Assembly (NCBI GenBank): GCA_964445775.1
Contig: CAYUMH010000003.1
Span: forward strand, 86,227 to 150,226
Direction of reading: 5' to 3'
Origin: Terrimonas sp964445775
GTDB lineage: Bacteria; Bacteroidota; Bacteroidia; Chitinophagales; Chitinophagaceae
Length of the DNA stretch: 64,000 nt
Positions 16,950 through 25,521 of the stretch are shown piece by piece (positions within the stretch are counted from its first letter, which is position 1; each line of letters opens with the position of its first letter). Under the pieces are notes generated by a model. That model did no database searches. It saw only the letters and a program-made list of their open reading frames with translations, and had not been told where the DNA came from. The position numbers and the translations under genes were made by a program.

Positions 16950-18626
16950 CTACTGCGGCGTTTTATCATTACTGGCTGACATAAACGATTGAAACACGGC
17001 TTTATTACCGGATGCTTGTCCATTACTGGTTGTATACATACCATGTATCACACCCACAAAGCCCCCGGCGCTGCGGGTACTCACAAAGCGGGCATCCACA
17101 TCTTTTACAAGTGTTATTAATTTTTTACTATTGCCTATGCTATAGCTAAAATTGTATTTATCCTTCTCCGCCGTTATTCTTAATAAAATGGTTTGATCGG
17201 ACGAGAGCGATTGTGATGCCATTAACTCCGGCTTGCCATTAACGTTTTTATTGCCGGCAGCTTTATACAAAGCAATAGCCGGCTTACCATTGATGATGGT
17301 TTTTGCAAAAAAATAATAATGCTTTTCATTTTGAAAAACGATTAATCCTGCCTGTTCATTTTCATTTGCCGGTGTAAAATCCAGTTTAACTTCAGTAGTG
17401 CCGTTTATATATCCCTGCCTGAAACCAATGAAAGAGGGGTTACTGTTTTCTTCAACAGTAGCTGGTCTTGTAACAATGGATAAACCTTTACCGGGCAGTA
17501 GCTGGTACCAGTTTTCTTCACTGATCCTCAACTGCAGGTAACGTTTATCTAAAGTCCTGTTTTTAAAATTGTCTTTAAAAACATAAGTACCTGCAAAGCC
17601 GTTTTTTTTATAAGCAGCAGTATGATTTATGGGGTAACGGTATTGCACTTCCTCCATACCCGGGTTAATAACCGGCCAGCCATCTATCCATTTTACAGGG
17701 GCCATAAATGTTTCCCGGCCGGTATTGTAATAATCGTCGTCATAAGGACGACAGCCTAAAAAAAACGCATACCAATCGCCGTTTGGAGCCTGTACAAAAT
17801 CAGCATGACCGACTGTCGTGATCGGAGCAGGTCTGTTTTTATCCAGGTGACGTTGCGTAAGGATCGGGTTTTTATCATAGGATTCGTAAGGCCCTGTAAC
17901 CTGCTTACTCCTTAATACTACCTGTGAATGGTTATAACCCGTACCGCCTTCCGCGGCCGTTAAATAATACCAGTCGTCTTTTTTATAAATATGCGGACCT
18001 TCTATCCAGATGGGGTTGATGCTGTTGGCACTGCCTTTATTCACTAATATAACAGGCTCTCCGGTTGTTTTTTGTTCTTGTATATCATAGCCGATTATTT
18101 TAATGGTACGATGCCCGTCATACTCGGGTTTTTGATTAGGTGCATCGCTGTTATAAATGATATAAGCTTTGTTATCATCGTCAAAAAATAAGGAGGGGTC
18201 GATGCCATGCACTTTAGGTGTCCATACCGGCTTACTCCATGGGCCTGCCGGGTCTTTAGCGGTGATAACAAAATTGCCGCCCTTATCTATTAAAGTACAG
18301 GTAATATAAAAAAGCCCTTGATGATAACGGATAGCAGGTGCAAACAAACCACGTGATACGCCACCGCTTTTAAGATCCGGTAACTGCTCTTTCCTGTCAA
18401 TGGCATTTCCTACCTGGGTCCAGTTAATTAAATCCCTGCTTTCAAATATGGGTAATCCGGGAAAATAGGAGAATGTGGAATTAACCAGGTAATACTTACC
18501 ATTGGCCGCGCATATACTGGGATCGGGGTAAAAGCCCGCCAGTATAGGGTTTGTAAAATGTTGAGCCAGCACATTATAACCTGTGCCAATACTTAGCAAG
18601 AGGGCCAGTAAAAATTTAAAGGGCAT
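16950..18626 (-). CDS. GH43 beta-xylosidase/arabinofuranosidase (subfamily 12-like)
   Basis: Predicted to release xylose or arabinose from xylan fragments. 558 residues; signal peptide 1-21 (VLAQ). The GH43 five-bladed propeller has the base Asp35 (FYPDPS), pKa-modulating Asp142 (HGIDPSLFFDDD) and acid Glu209 (WIEGPHIYK). GLPIFESRDLINW and a C-terminal beta-sandwich (about 340-550, LQLRISEENWYQLLPGKGLSI...EQAGLIVFQNEKHYYF) match the xylosidase group with a C-terminal GH43_C2-like domain. It lies downstream of xylA, but a terminator stands between them, so it is probably expressed separately or by read-through. Exported; no lipobox. Confidence 0.9.
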   Translation of the reverse strand: MPFKFLLALLLSIGTGYNVLAQHFTNPILAGFYPDPSICAANGKYYLVNSTFSYFPGLPIFESRDLINWTQVGNAIDRKEQLPDLKSGGVSRGLFAPAIRYHQGLFYITCTLIDKGGNFVITAKDPAGPWSKPVWTPKVHGIDPSLFFDDDNKAYIIYNSDAPNQKPEYDGHRTIKIIGYDIQEQKTTGEPVILVNKGSANSINPIWIEGPHIYKKDDWYYLTAAEGGTGYNHSQVVLRSKQVTGPYESYDKNPILTQRHLDKNRPAPITTVGHADFVQAPNGDWYAFFLGCRPYDDDYYNTGRETFMAPVKWIDGWPVINPGMEEVQYRYPINHTAAYKKNGFAGTYVFKDNFKNRTLDKRYLQLRISEENWYQLLPGKGLSIVTRPATVEENSNPSFIGFRQGYINGTTEVKLDFTPANENEQAGLIVFQNEKHYYFFAKTIINGKPAIALYKAAGNKNVNGKPELMASQSLSSDQTILLRITAEKDKYNFSYSIGNSKKLITLVKDVDARFVSTRSAGGFVGVIHGMYTTSNGQASGNKAVFQSFMSASNDKTPQ

Positions 18627-18639
18627 AACAGTTCGTTTG

Positions 18640-18689
18640 AAGGCAATAAAAAAGCCATGTTCAGCTACAGCCGTAACTGAACATGGCTT
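18640..18689 (-). terminator. Terminator after xylA (minus strand)
   Basis: A 13-bp perfect stem (AAGCCATGTTCAG / CTGAACATGGCTT) with a 12-nt loop, followed on the minus strand by TTTTTTATTGCC. It lies 12 bp after the xylA stop and isolates the GH43 gene. Confidence 0.85.
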
Positions 18690-18701
18690 GTATACATACG
18701 G

Positions 18702-20030
18702 TTAAATAAAACGGTTGATGATATTTTCCAGGTATTCCTGTCTGCCGCTGATAACTGCAGGCTCACCATTATTCACTGCAAAATTTCTCAGGTCTTCCAG
18801 GCTTAATTTACCGGCTTCAAAATCTTTACCGGCACCGCTGTCAAAGCTGGCATAACGGTCGGTTCGGATTTTTTTATAATCCGATTTTTGTAAAATATTA
18901 TCAGCTATTACCAGGGCACGGGCAAAATTATCTATGCCGCCAATATGTGCATGAAACAGGTCAGCCGGATCGGTTGAGTTACGACGGATCTTAGCATCAA
19001 AGTTAATACCGCCGCCTGCAAAGCCACCGCCTTCCACAATCACCAGCATCGATTCAACCAGTTCGTTCAGGTTATTAGGGAACTGATCAGTATCCCAGCC
19101 GTTTTGATAGTCACCGCGATTAGCGTCAATGCTACCTAAGGTATTGGTATCAACGGCAATTTGTAATTCATGCTGGAAAGTATGGCCCGCTAGGGTAGCA
19201 TGGTTTACTTCCAGGTTCAGTTTAAAATCATTCAGCAGGTCGTATTGACGCAGGAAGCCGATCACTGTCTCTGCATCATAATCATATTGGTGTTTGCTGG
19301 GCTCACATGGTTTAGGCTCGATAAAGAAAGTGCCGGTAAAACCATTTTTACGGGCATAATCTTTTGCTGTATGTAAAAAGCGGGCAAAATGTTCTTTCTC
19401 ACGTTTCATATTGGTGTTCAGCAAACTCATATAACCTTCACGGCCACCCCAGAAAACATAATTCTCGCCACCCAATGCAATAGTAGCATTTAAAGCGGCC
19501 TGTACCTGTGCCGCACCGTGTGCCAGTACATGAAAATCGGGGTTGGTTGAAGCGCCGTTCATATAACGTTCGTGGCTGAACAGATTGGCAGTACCCCATA
19601 ACAATTTAACACCACTATCGGCCTGTTTTTGTTTTAAATAAGCGGTAACAGCTTCCAGTCTTTTTTCATTATCCACTACATCATTGGTATAATCCACTAC
19701 GTCCACATCATGAAAACAATAGTAGGGCAAGCCTAATTTGGTAATAAACTCAAATGCGGCATCAGCTTTATCCTTAGCACGTTCTATAGCGTCTCCTTTT
19801 TTATCCCAGGCAAAAAAATGGGTACGGCCACCAAAAGGGTCGGCACCGCTGCCACAGAAGCTATGCCAGTAAGCAACAGCAAAACGTAACCACTCTTTCA
19901 TGGTTTTTCCGGCCACCAATTTTGTTTCATCATACCAGCGGTAAGCCAATGGGTTATCACTTTCCAGTCCCTCATATTGTATAGCGGGTATTCCTTTAAA
20001 ATATTCCTGTTGTCCTAATAAAACACTCAT
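18702..20030 (-). CDS. xylA: Xylose isomerase
   Basis: Interconverts D-xylose and D-xylulose in the cytoplasm. The 442-residue protein is the long (class II) type: WHSFCGSGADPFG near the N-terminus, YYCFHDVDVV (catalytic His), YVFWGGREGY, FFIEPKPCEPSKHQYDYD (metal-binding Glu), LEVNHATLAGHTF, and GSIDANRGD. All key residues are visible. It follows xylB by 61 bp on the same strand. The tail ENIINRFI corresponds to the conserved end of class II enzymes, so it is full length. Confidence 0.97.
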   Translation of the reverse strand: MSVLLGQQEYFKGIPAIQYEGLESDNPLAYRWYDETKLVAGKTMKEWLRFAVAYWHSFCGSGADPFGGRTHFFAWDKKGDAIERAKDKADAAFEFITKLGLPYYCFHDVDVVDYTNDVVDNEKRLEAVTAYLKQKQADSGVKLLWGTANLFSHERYMNGASTNPDFHVLAHGAAQVQAALNATIALGGENYVFWGGREGYMSLLNTNMKREKEHFARFLHTAKDYARKNGFTGTFFIEPKPCEPSKHQYDYDAETVIGFLRQYDLLNDFKLNLEVNHATLAGHTFQHELQIAVDTNTLGSIDANRGDYQNGWDTDQFPNNLNELVESMLVIVEGGGFAGGGINFDAKIRRNSTDPADLFHAHIGGIDNFARALVIADNILQKSDYKKIRTDRYASFDSGAGKDFEAGKLSLEDLRNFAVNNGEPAVISGRQEYLENIINRFI

Positions 20031-20090
20031 GATATCTTGTTTTTATATTTTAATCAAATAACTTTTTTACGAATTACAATTAACTTGTTT

Positions 20091-21560
20091 TTATAGGGGT
20101 AGTCCTGCTTTCCACAGTGCATACAGGTCTTCGTACCGGTTGTCCTTCTCCGGCTCTACCACGGCAATGGGTTTTGTGTTTTTAAAAGCATTGGCTTCGT
20201 TTAATATTCCCAGGCCAATACCCGCACCAATAGCGGCGCCTGTGCTGCCATCGTTCTTATGTAATTCCACCGGCACTTGGGTCGTATTCACAAATACCCG
20301 GTTAAACACTTCGCTTAAAAACATATTGGACGAACCTGCCCGGATAATTTTGGGAGCAATGCCGTTCTCCCGCATAATATCAATACCATAACGCAGGGCA
20401 AATACAATACTCTCCTGTATGGCCCGGTATAGATGGGCCGTGCCATGAATATTCAGGTCCAGGTTATTGAAATGCGCACCGATAATGCGGTTATTAAAAA
20501 TTCTTTCGGCGCCATTGCCAAAAGGATAAACTGATAATCCATTGCTGCCTGGTTCTACGGTAGCAGCTGCCTCATTCATTTGCTGGTAGGTAATATGCTG
20601 ACCGCCGGTAATTTTTTTTATCCAGCTGTTCATAATACCACAACCATTTATGTTTAATAATACACCAATACGTTGCTGTTGTGCCGTATGATTTACGTGG
20701 GCAAAGGAGTTAATGCGTGACTGCTGGTCGTATACCAATTGATCACTTACGGCATACACTACGCCTGAAGTGCCGGCGGTAGCTGCTACTTCGCCGGGTT
20801 GCAGTACATTCAGGGCTAAGGCATTATTGGGTTGGTCACCTGCTTTATAGGTAACGGGTATACCGGTGCTTAAGCCTAACTCTTCCGCTACTGTTTTTTG
20901 TAATTGTCCATGTGGGGTAAATACTTCCTGTATATCCGGTATCAATGCGCTGTCAAAACCAAAATAATTTAATACATCGGCTGACAGGCTTTGGTTTTTA
21001 AAATCCCAGAACACGCCTTCGCTTAAGGCCGATACGCTGGTGTTGATCTCCCCGGTGAGTTTCATATTAATATAATCGCCGGGTAACATGATCTTTGCGA
21101 TGCGTTCATAGATCTGCGGTTCGTTGGCTTTTACCCAGGCCAGTTTACTGGCGGTAAAATTGCCGGGCGAGTTTAACAAGTGCGCTAAACTTTTTTCGTG
21201 CCCGATACTGTCGAATGCTTTATTACCAATTTCAACGGCGCGGCTATCGCTCCAGATAATACTGTTACGGAGTACATGTTGTTGCTGGTCCACTGCTACC
21301 AGGCCATGCATCTGGTAGGCAATACCAATAGCGGCAATATCTTTGGGGTTATACTTACCGGTGGCATTGGCTTTTAAAATGGCCTGCTGCGCATCGCTCC
21401 ACCATTGTAAGGGCGATTGCTCGGCAAATCCGGGCTGTGGTGATATAACACCGGTTTCGGTTTCCGGGTATTGTACATTGGCCAGTGTTTGCCCGGTGTG
21501 TGCATCAAATACCGAAGCTTTTACCGATGATGTTCCTATATCTAATCCTAATAACAACAT
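20091..21560 (-). CDS. xylB: Xylulokinase
   Basis: Phosphorylates D-xylulose to xylulose 5-phosphate (FGGY kinase). I place the start at 21560 (MLLLGLDIGTSSVKASVFD), the family start; a longer frame from 21608 would add 16 unconserved residues. Visible features: DIGTSS phosphate-1 motif, YQMHGLVAV with substrate-binding Met-His, WSDSRA, the catalytic-base motif YKAGDQPNNALALN, AATAGTSGVVYA (phosphate-2) and IIRAGSSNMFLSEVFN. 489 residues, normal length. It precedes xylA in the order xylB-xylA. A 176-bp gap with a dispersed repeat separates it from uxuA, so a separate promoter is possible. Confidence 0.95.
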   Translation of the reverse strand: MLLLGLDIGTSSVKASVFDAHTGQTLANVQYPETETGVISPQPGFAEQSPLQWWSDAQQAILKANATGKYNPKDIAAIGIAYQMHGLVAVDQQQHVLRNSIIWSDSRAVEIGNKAFDSIGHEKSLAHLLNSPGNFTASKLAWVKANEPQIYERIAKIMLPGDYINMKLTGEINTSVSALSEGVFWDFKNQSLSADVLNYFGFDSALIPDIQEVFTPHGQLQKTVAEELGLSTGIPVTYKAGDQPNNALALNVLQPGEVAATAGTSGVVYAVSDQLVYDQQSRINSFAHVNHTAQQQRIGVLLNINGCGIMNSWIKKITGGQHITYQQMNEAAATVEPGSNGLSVYPFGNGAERIFNNRIIGAHFNNLDLNIHGTAHLYRAIQESIVFALRYGIDIMRENGIAPKIIRAGSSNMFLSEVFNRVFVNTTQVPVELHKNDGSTGAAIGAGIGLGILNEANAFKNTKPIAVVEPEKDNRYEDLYALWKAGLPL

Positions 21561-21736
21561 GTTTATAATAATATTTTGAACTGTTCTGTCTTGCTGCGGC
21601 GTCAGCAAATTATAATTGTCGAATACTCATTGTCAATTGTCCATCGTCAATTGTTTCCTGCTCCATAGTATTACCGAACGGTGCAGTGTGCGACGCAACA
21701 GGCGATGACAGATGTGATGCAGCTGACTACAAAAAA
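21561..21736. repeat. Intergenic region with dispersed repeat copy
   Basis: 21673-21727 is an inverted copy of the element also at 12648-12692 and 63957-64000; on the minus strand it reads GCATCACATCTGTCATCG, then ...GCGTCGCACACT.... Beside it are CAATTGTC micro-repeats (TCATTGTCAATTGTCCATCG). No gene seen. Confidence 0.6.
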
Positions 21737-22906
21737 TTAAATCAATGATCGCTGAATACCTAATTCCAGTCCACGTAACTCGGCCAGGCCCTTTAAACGG
21801 CCAATGGCAGAATACCCGGGGTAAGTTTTCTTCACCAGGTCGTCCAGCATCTGGTGACCATGATCGGGACGCATATGAATGGCTTTATCATATTTTTTCA
21901 TAGTCAACACTATCTCTTTCACCACGGTATACATATCCACGTCGCCATCTAAATGATCCGCTTCAAAAAAGTTACCTTCTTCATCACGGCGTGTGCTGCG
22001 CAGGTGTAAAAAATGAATATGCTGGCCCAGGCGTTGTATCATGCCGGCCAGGTCGTTATCGGCACGTACGCCATACGAGCCGGTACAAAAGCACAGGCCA
22101 TTGGCAGGTGAGGGACAGGCATTAATGATAGCTAAAGCATCGGCTTCAGTGCTCACAATGCGGGGTAGCCCTAAAATAGGATAGGGCGGGTCGTCAGGGT
22201 GAATGGCCATTTTTAATCCAGCTTTCTCCGCAACCGGCACTACCTGTTGTAAAAAATAAAATAAATGTTGTTGTAAGCGCTCCGCATTAATATGGGCATA
22301 ACCCTGTAGTGCTTCCAATATCTGCTCCTGTGTAAACTGCACTTCGCTGCCGGGCAGGCCCAGCAGGGTATTGCTGTACAGGCGTTTCTTTTCCTCTTCA
22401 TCAGCCTGCTGAATATAATCGGTAGCTTTTTGTATAGTGGCCGCATCATAATCCTGTTGTGCACCGGGGCGTTGTAACAGGAACATATCAAATGCGGCAA
22501 ATGCGGCTTTATTAAAATACAAGGCCTTGGCCCTGTTGGGCAATGTATAGTTTACATCGGTACGCATCCAGTCCAGTATGGGCATAAAATTGTAGGTAAC
22601 TACCTTTAAGCCACAGGCTGCTACGTTCTCCAGACTGGTTTTATAATTTTCTATCTGTTGTAAAAAATTGCCCGACTGTTTTTTAATGTCCTCATGCACG
22701 GGCAGGCTTTCTATTACTTCCCAGCTAAGGCCTGCTGCTTCTACTTCCTGTTTACGTTTATTGATCTCCTCAACGGTCCATACATCGCCAACCGGCACAT
22801 GGTGCAGGGCGGTAACAACACCGGTGCAGCCGGCCTGGCGGATATCCCAAAGACTAACGGGATCATTTGGTCCGTACCAGCGCATGGTGTGAATCATAGT
22901 TGTCAT
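21737..22906 (-). CDS. uxuA: D-mannonate dehydratase
   Basis: Dehydrates D-mannonate to 2-keto-3-deoxy-D-gluconate in the glucuronate pathway. A TIM-barrel protein of 389 residues with textbook UxuA segments: MRWYGPNDPVSLWDIRQAG, ALHHVPVGDVW, YNFMPILDWMRTD, MAIHPDDPPYPILGLPRIVS, LCFCTGSYGVRADND, FLHLRSTRRDEEGNFFEADHLDGDVD, and MRPDHGHQMLDD. Several of these contain the metal-binding His, Cys, Asp residues. Directly downstream (22 bp) of the SDR gene. Substrate glucuronate would come from glucuronoxylan or from GH88 products of the adjacent PUL. Confidence 0.96.
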   Translation of the reverse strand: MTTMIHTMRWYGPNDPVSLWDIRQAGCTGVVTALHHVPVGDVWTVEEINKRKQEVEAAGLSWEVIESLPVHEDIKKQSGNFLQQIENYKTSLENVAACGLKVVTYNFMPILDWMRTDVNYTLPNRAKALYFNKAAFAAFDMFLLQRPGAQQDYDAATIQKATDYIQQADEEEKKRLYSNTLLGLPGSEVQFTQEQILEALQGYAHINAERLQQHLFYFLQQVVPVAEKAGLKMAIHPDDPPYPILGLPRIVSTEADALAIINACPSPANGLCFCTGSYGVRADNDLAGMIQRLGQHIHFLHLRSTRRDEEGNFFEADHLDGDVDMYTVVKEIVLTMKKYDKAIHMRPDHGHQMLDDLVKKTYPGYSAIGRLKGLAELRGLELGIQRSLI

Positions 22907-22927
22907 ACTTAAATACTTAATCCTTTT

Positions 22928-23677
22928 TTAAAATCCTATACTGTTACCACCATCTACCGGCAGTACTACGCCTGTAATAAATTTGGCCTGGTCGTTTGCT
23001 AAAAACAAAGCAGCTTCGCCAATATCGGCGGGTTGGCCCATAATACCCATGGGGGTACGGGCAAATACTCTTTGTTTGCGTTCGGGATCACTGTTCAGTG
23101 CGGCGGCTGTCATATCGGAATAAATAAATCCCGGTGCAATACAGTTTACCCTTATCCCTTGCGGCGATAATTCTACAGCCATGGCACGTGTCATACCTTC
23201 GATAGCAGTTTTGGATGCACTATACGCAATTACTTTGGGTAGTCCGTACTGTGCTGCCATGGAACTGATGTTCACAATGCTGCCACTTTGTTTGGGTAAC
23301 ATTTTTTTAACTACTTCCCTGGAAATAGCGAAAACAGCCAGCAGGTTGGTTTGTATCACCTGCGCAAACTCATCATCCGTTACTTCGGCAAAATGTTTTT
23401 TATAATTAACGCCCGCATTGTTTACGAGTATATCAATACGTCCGTAGGTGTCGTAAATATTTTGTACCAGCGGGGGAATGGCAGCCAGGTTATCGAGGTC
23501 GCAGGTAACAGCTGCAGCCAGCTCACCCAGTTCTTCCTTTGCTTTTTGCAGCTTCTCTGCGTTACGACCAACAATAATGGTGAAAATATTTTGTGTAACA
23601 AAAGCCCTGGCGATGGCCAGGCCCAGGCCGGAGCCTCCTCCTGTAACAATGGCAACCTTTTGATTTGTTTGATTCAT
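22928..23677 (-). CDS. SDR oxidoreductase, probable D-mannonate oxidoreductase
   Basis: Probably reduces D-fructuronate to D-mannonate for the adjacent uxuA product. A standard 249-residue SDR: TGGGSGLG (12-19), NNAG (86-89), Ser139, Y152-S-A-S-K156 and the end GVVLPVDGGNSIGF. It resembles the SDR-type UxuB (YjmF) of Bacillus more than the long-chain UxuB of E. coli. That assignment comes mostly from being translationally close to uxuA (22 bp) and from the uronate context. A gluconate 5-dehydrogenase-like activity on keto-gluconates is the main alternative. Confidence 0.65.
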   Translation of the reverse strand: MNQTNQKVAIVTGGGSGLGLAIARAFVTQNIFTIIVGRNAEKLQKAKEELGELAAAVTCDLDNLAAIPPLVQNIYDTYGRIDILVNNAGVNYKKHFAEVTDDEFAQVIQTNLLAVFAISREVVKKMLPKQSGSIVNISSMAAQYGLPKVIAYSASKTAIEGMTRAMAVELSPQGIRVNCIAPGFIYSDMTAAALNSDPERKQRVFARTPMGIMGQPADIGEAALFLANDQAKFITGVVLPVDGGNSIGF

Positions 23678-23707
23678 ATATTGGTATTGAAGGCTGACAG
23701 GCCTTGT

Positions 23708-24745
23708 TTATTTTTGTGAGGGTTTCTTTCTTAACGTGGATCCACGGATAATGAGCTCCGACTTGATGATTATTTTATTGGTCAGTGCCAGGTTTGATAC
23801 GCCCTGTAAATGATTAATAAGGTTACGGGCCGTTATTTCGCCCATCTCTATACCGGGGTAGTCGATGGTGGTTAGTTTGGGCGAAACAATTTTTCCTACG
23901 GCATCATTATTAAAGCCGGCTACGGCAATGTCTTTAGGTATATTCACACCATTATCCTGCAGGGTGCGCATGAGCACGGCTGCACAAAAGTCATTACTTA
24001 CAAAAACGGCATCGGGTCTTTTACGCATGGACAGTATCTGCATGGCAGCCTGTATACCTGCTTCCTCTGAAAGCTGGTTGATAATAAGGAGGTCCTTATC
24101 GTAGTTTAATTTGTTGTCCTTTAATGCCTGCTGGTAGCCTTTAAATCTTTCCGAATATACGTTACGCTCCAGGCTGGCAGTTACATGCATGATACGTTTG
24201 CATCCCTGTTTGGCCAGGTGGCTGGTAATATCATAACCGGCCTTGTAGTTATTAATAATAACCTGGGCAAAATCGGTATGCTCATAAACACGGTCAAAGA
24301 AAATAACGGGGATACCCTTTTTAAAAAAGGGATCAAAATGGTCAAGGTTCTCCGTATCAAAAGCCAGGGAAGCGATCAGCCCGTCAACCCGTTTATGAAA
24401 AAGGTTATGCGCATTGGCTATTTCTTTCTCTTTTCTTTCCGATGAGTGGGCAATAATAATATCATAACCGGCTTCGGTAGTTACTTTTTCAATACCTGCC
24501 AGTACTGAGGTGATGAAATTGCTTTTCAGTTCGTGTACCAGTACCCCAATGGTATTTGTATTTCCTTTGCGCAAATTACTGGCAAAATTGTTCGACCGGT
24601 AGCCCATTTCCAGGGCCATATCGTTAACACGCTTCCGTGTTTTTGCATTAATGGCCGGGTTATTATTAAGCGCCCTGCTTACTGTTGCAGCCGACAGGTT
24701 TAGCTTTTTGGCAATATCGTATATCGTAATATCGGGTTGGGTCAT
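23708..24745 (-). CDS. LacI-family transcriptional regulator
   Basis: A sugar-responsive repressor/activator. Residues 1-60 are the LacI helix-turn-helix and hinge: ITIYDIAKKLNLSAATVSRALNN (6-28), then MGYRSNNFASNLRKG; the periplasmic-binding-protein-like effector domain follows (IGVLVHELKSNFITSVLAGIE, VDGLIASLA, GIPVIFFDR, PDAVFVSNDFCAAVLMRTL, DIAVAGFNND, TTIDYPGIEMGEITARNL). 345 residues, full length. First gene of the minus-strand uxu operon and divergent from the GH3-PUL operon, with several palindromes in between, so it probably controls both sides. The effector may be a xylan- or uronate-derived sugar; that is inference. There is no SusR, HTCS or ECF-sigma/anti-sigma gene beside the PUL. 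Confidence 0.93.
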   Translation of the reverse strand: MTQPDITIYDIAKKLNLSAATVSRALNNNPAINAKTRKRVNDMALEMGYRSNNFASNLRKGNTNTIGVLVHELKSNFITSVLAGIEKVTTEAGYDIIIAHSSERKEKEIANAHNLFHKRVDGLIASLAFDTENLDHFDPFFKKGIPVIFFDRVYEHTDFAQVIINNYKAGYDITSHLAKQGCKRIMHVTASLERNVYSERFKGYQQALKDNKLNYDKDLLIINQLSEEAGIQAAMQILSMRKRPDAVFVSNDFCAAVLMRTLQDNGVNIPKDIAVAGFNNDAVGKIVSPKLTTIDYPGIEMGEITARNLINHLQGVSNLALTNKIIIKSELIIRGSTLRKKPSQK

Positions 24746-24757
24746 AATCTTTTGTTA

Positions 24758-24769
24758 CAATCGTTTGCA
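24758..24769. promoter_or_regulatory. Degenerate LacI-type half-site near lacI start
   Basis: CAATCGTTTGCA shares the CAATCGTT arm of the 24850 palindrome and lies 13 bp upstream of the regulator start codon. It is compatible with autoregulation. Confidence 0.35.
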
Positions 24770-24812
24770 CCTGTTTAAGCCAACAAAGTAAAAGTTTTTT
24801 TTTAAAAATTTG

Positions 24813-24826
24813 TGTAATCGGTTACA
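24813..24826. promoter_or_regulatory. Candidate LacI operator (TGTAATCGGTTACA)
   Basis: TGTAA-TCGG-TTACA has perfect 5-bp arms around a central CG, the usual LacI-family layout. It lies 68 bp upstream of the regulator start codon. Confidence 0.6.
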
Positions 24827-24849
24827 ATTTAAATTTTTTCCCTAATTTA

Positions 24850-24873
24850 GCAATCGTTCCCGGGAACGATTGC
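24850..24873. promoter_or_regulatory. Perfect 24-bp palindrome, candidate main LacI operator
   Basis: Two perfect inverted 12-bp arms (GCAATCGTTCCC and its complement) meet without a spacer. Centred CG and CAATCG/CGATTG shoulders fit LacI-type DNA recognition. It lies 104 bp upstream of the regulator start. Confidence 0.72.
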
Positions 24874-25294
24874 ATTTATTACTTTATAAATTGCCAGTAT
24901 GAAAGCACTTACCCCTTATGTTTATAACCGGTGCCGTATTGCGCGTGTAGCGGATACAATAATGCCGGACCTGACAAACTCCATAACGGCTGTTTTTACC
25001 TTCCTTTTTTTAGTATCGCCAAAAAAACCGGCAGCCATATGAAAAGCAGGTATAGAACAGGTATAAACACAACGTAAAATATCATTGGGCAAAAGGGACG
25101 GGATTCCCGTTTGCGGTTTTATTATATAAATGACTGGTAACGGAACAGTCGGACGAGCCACCTGCCAATAGCAAGAAGATCCTGGCAGGCGTATTAAATA
25201 ATATAGCGTTCCTGGGATAAAAGCAGGTTTGGATGTTCTGTTGTTTTATCATACGCTTTGTAGCCTGTTAAAGGGTTTTTTTTTGATCAAACAA

Positions 25295-25308
25295 TGTAAC
25301 CGATTGCA
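25295..25308. promoter_or_regulatory. Candidate LacI operator (TGTAACCGATTGCA)
   Basis: Combines the TGTAA arm of 24813 with the CGATTGC arm of 24850. Upstream of the GH3 gene. Confidence 0.55.
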
Positions 25309-25400
25309 CAAAATGTATCTTTTTTTGTTCAATATTTGATTTTATGATTTTTAATAGATTGATTTATAATAAAAAATTTGAATTTATAAGCCATTTTTTA

Positions 25401-25416
25401 ATGCATCCGATTGCAT
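25401..25416. promoter_or_regulatory. Candidate LacI operator (ATGCATCCGATTGCAT)
   Basis: ATGCA/TGCAT arms around TCCGAT. It lies 105 bp upstream of the GH3 start in an AT-rich promoter-like stretch. Confidence 0.55.
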
Positions 25417-25521
25417 TTTTTAATAATATATTAATAACCCCGGGATTAGGCCACCAGCTGTAAGCAGCTCTTTGGCGGGGCTAATAGTTGAGGCTGTACA
25501 AGCCATGAAAATTAAATAAAA

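Larger units (their letters stand above)
24746..25521. promoter_or_regulatory. Divergent regulatory region between LacI gene and PUL
   Basis: A 776-bp non-coding stretch, AT-rich at both ends, with four LacI-like palindromes (listed separately). A 47-codon ATG frame at 24900 (MKALTPYVYN...) and a longer reverse frame look like chance ORFs: no motif and no suitable ribosome site. The promoters of both divergent operons should lie here. Confidence 0.6.

Noticed and set aside
24900..25161. Small ORFs (47 codons plus, 79 codons minus) in the regulatory region
   Set aside because: No motif or credible ribosome site; the stretch is flanked by palindromes and AT-rich promoter-like sequence.
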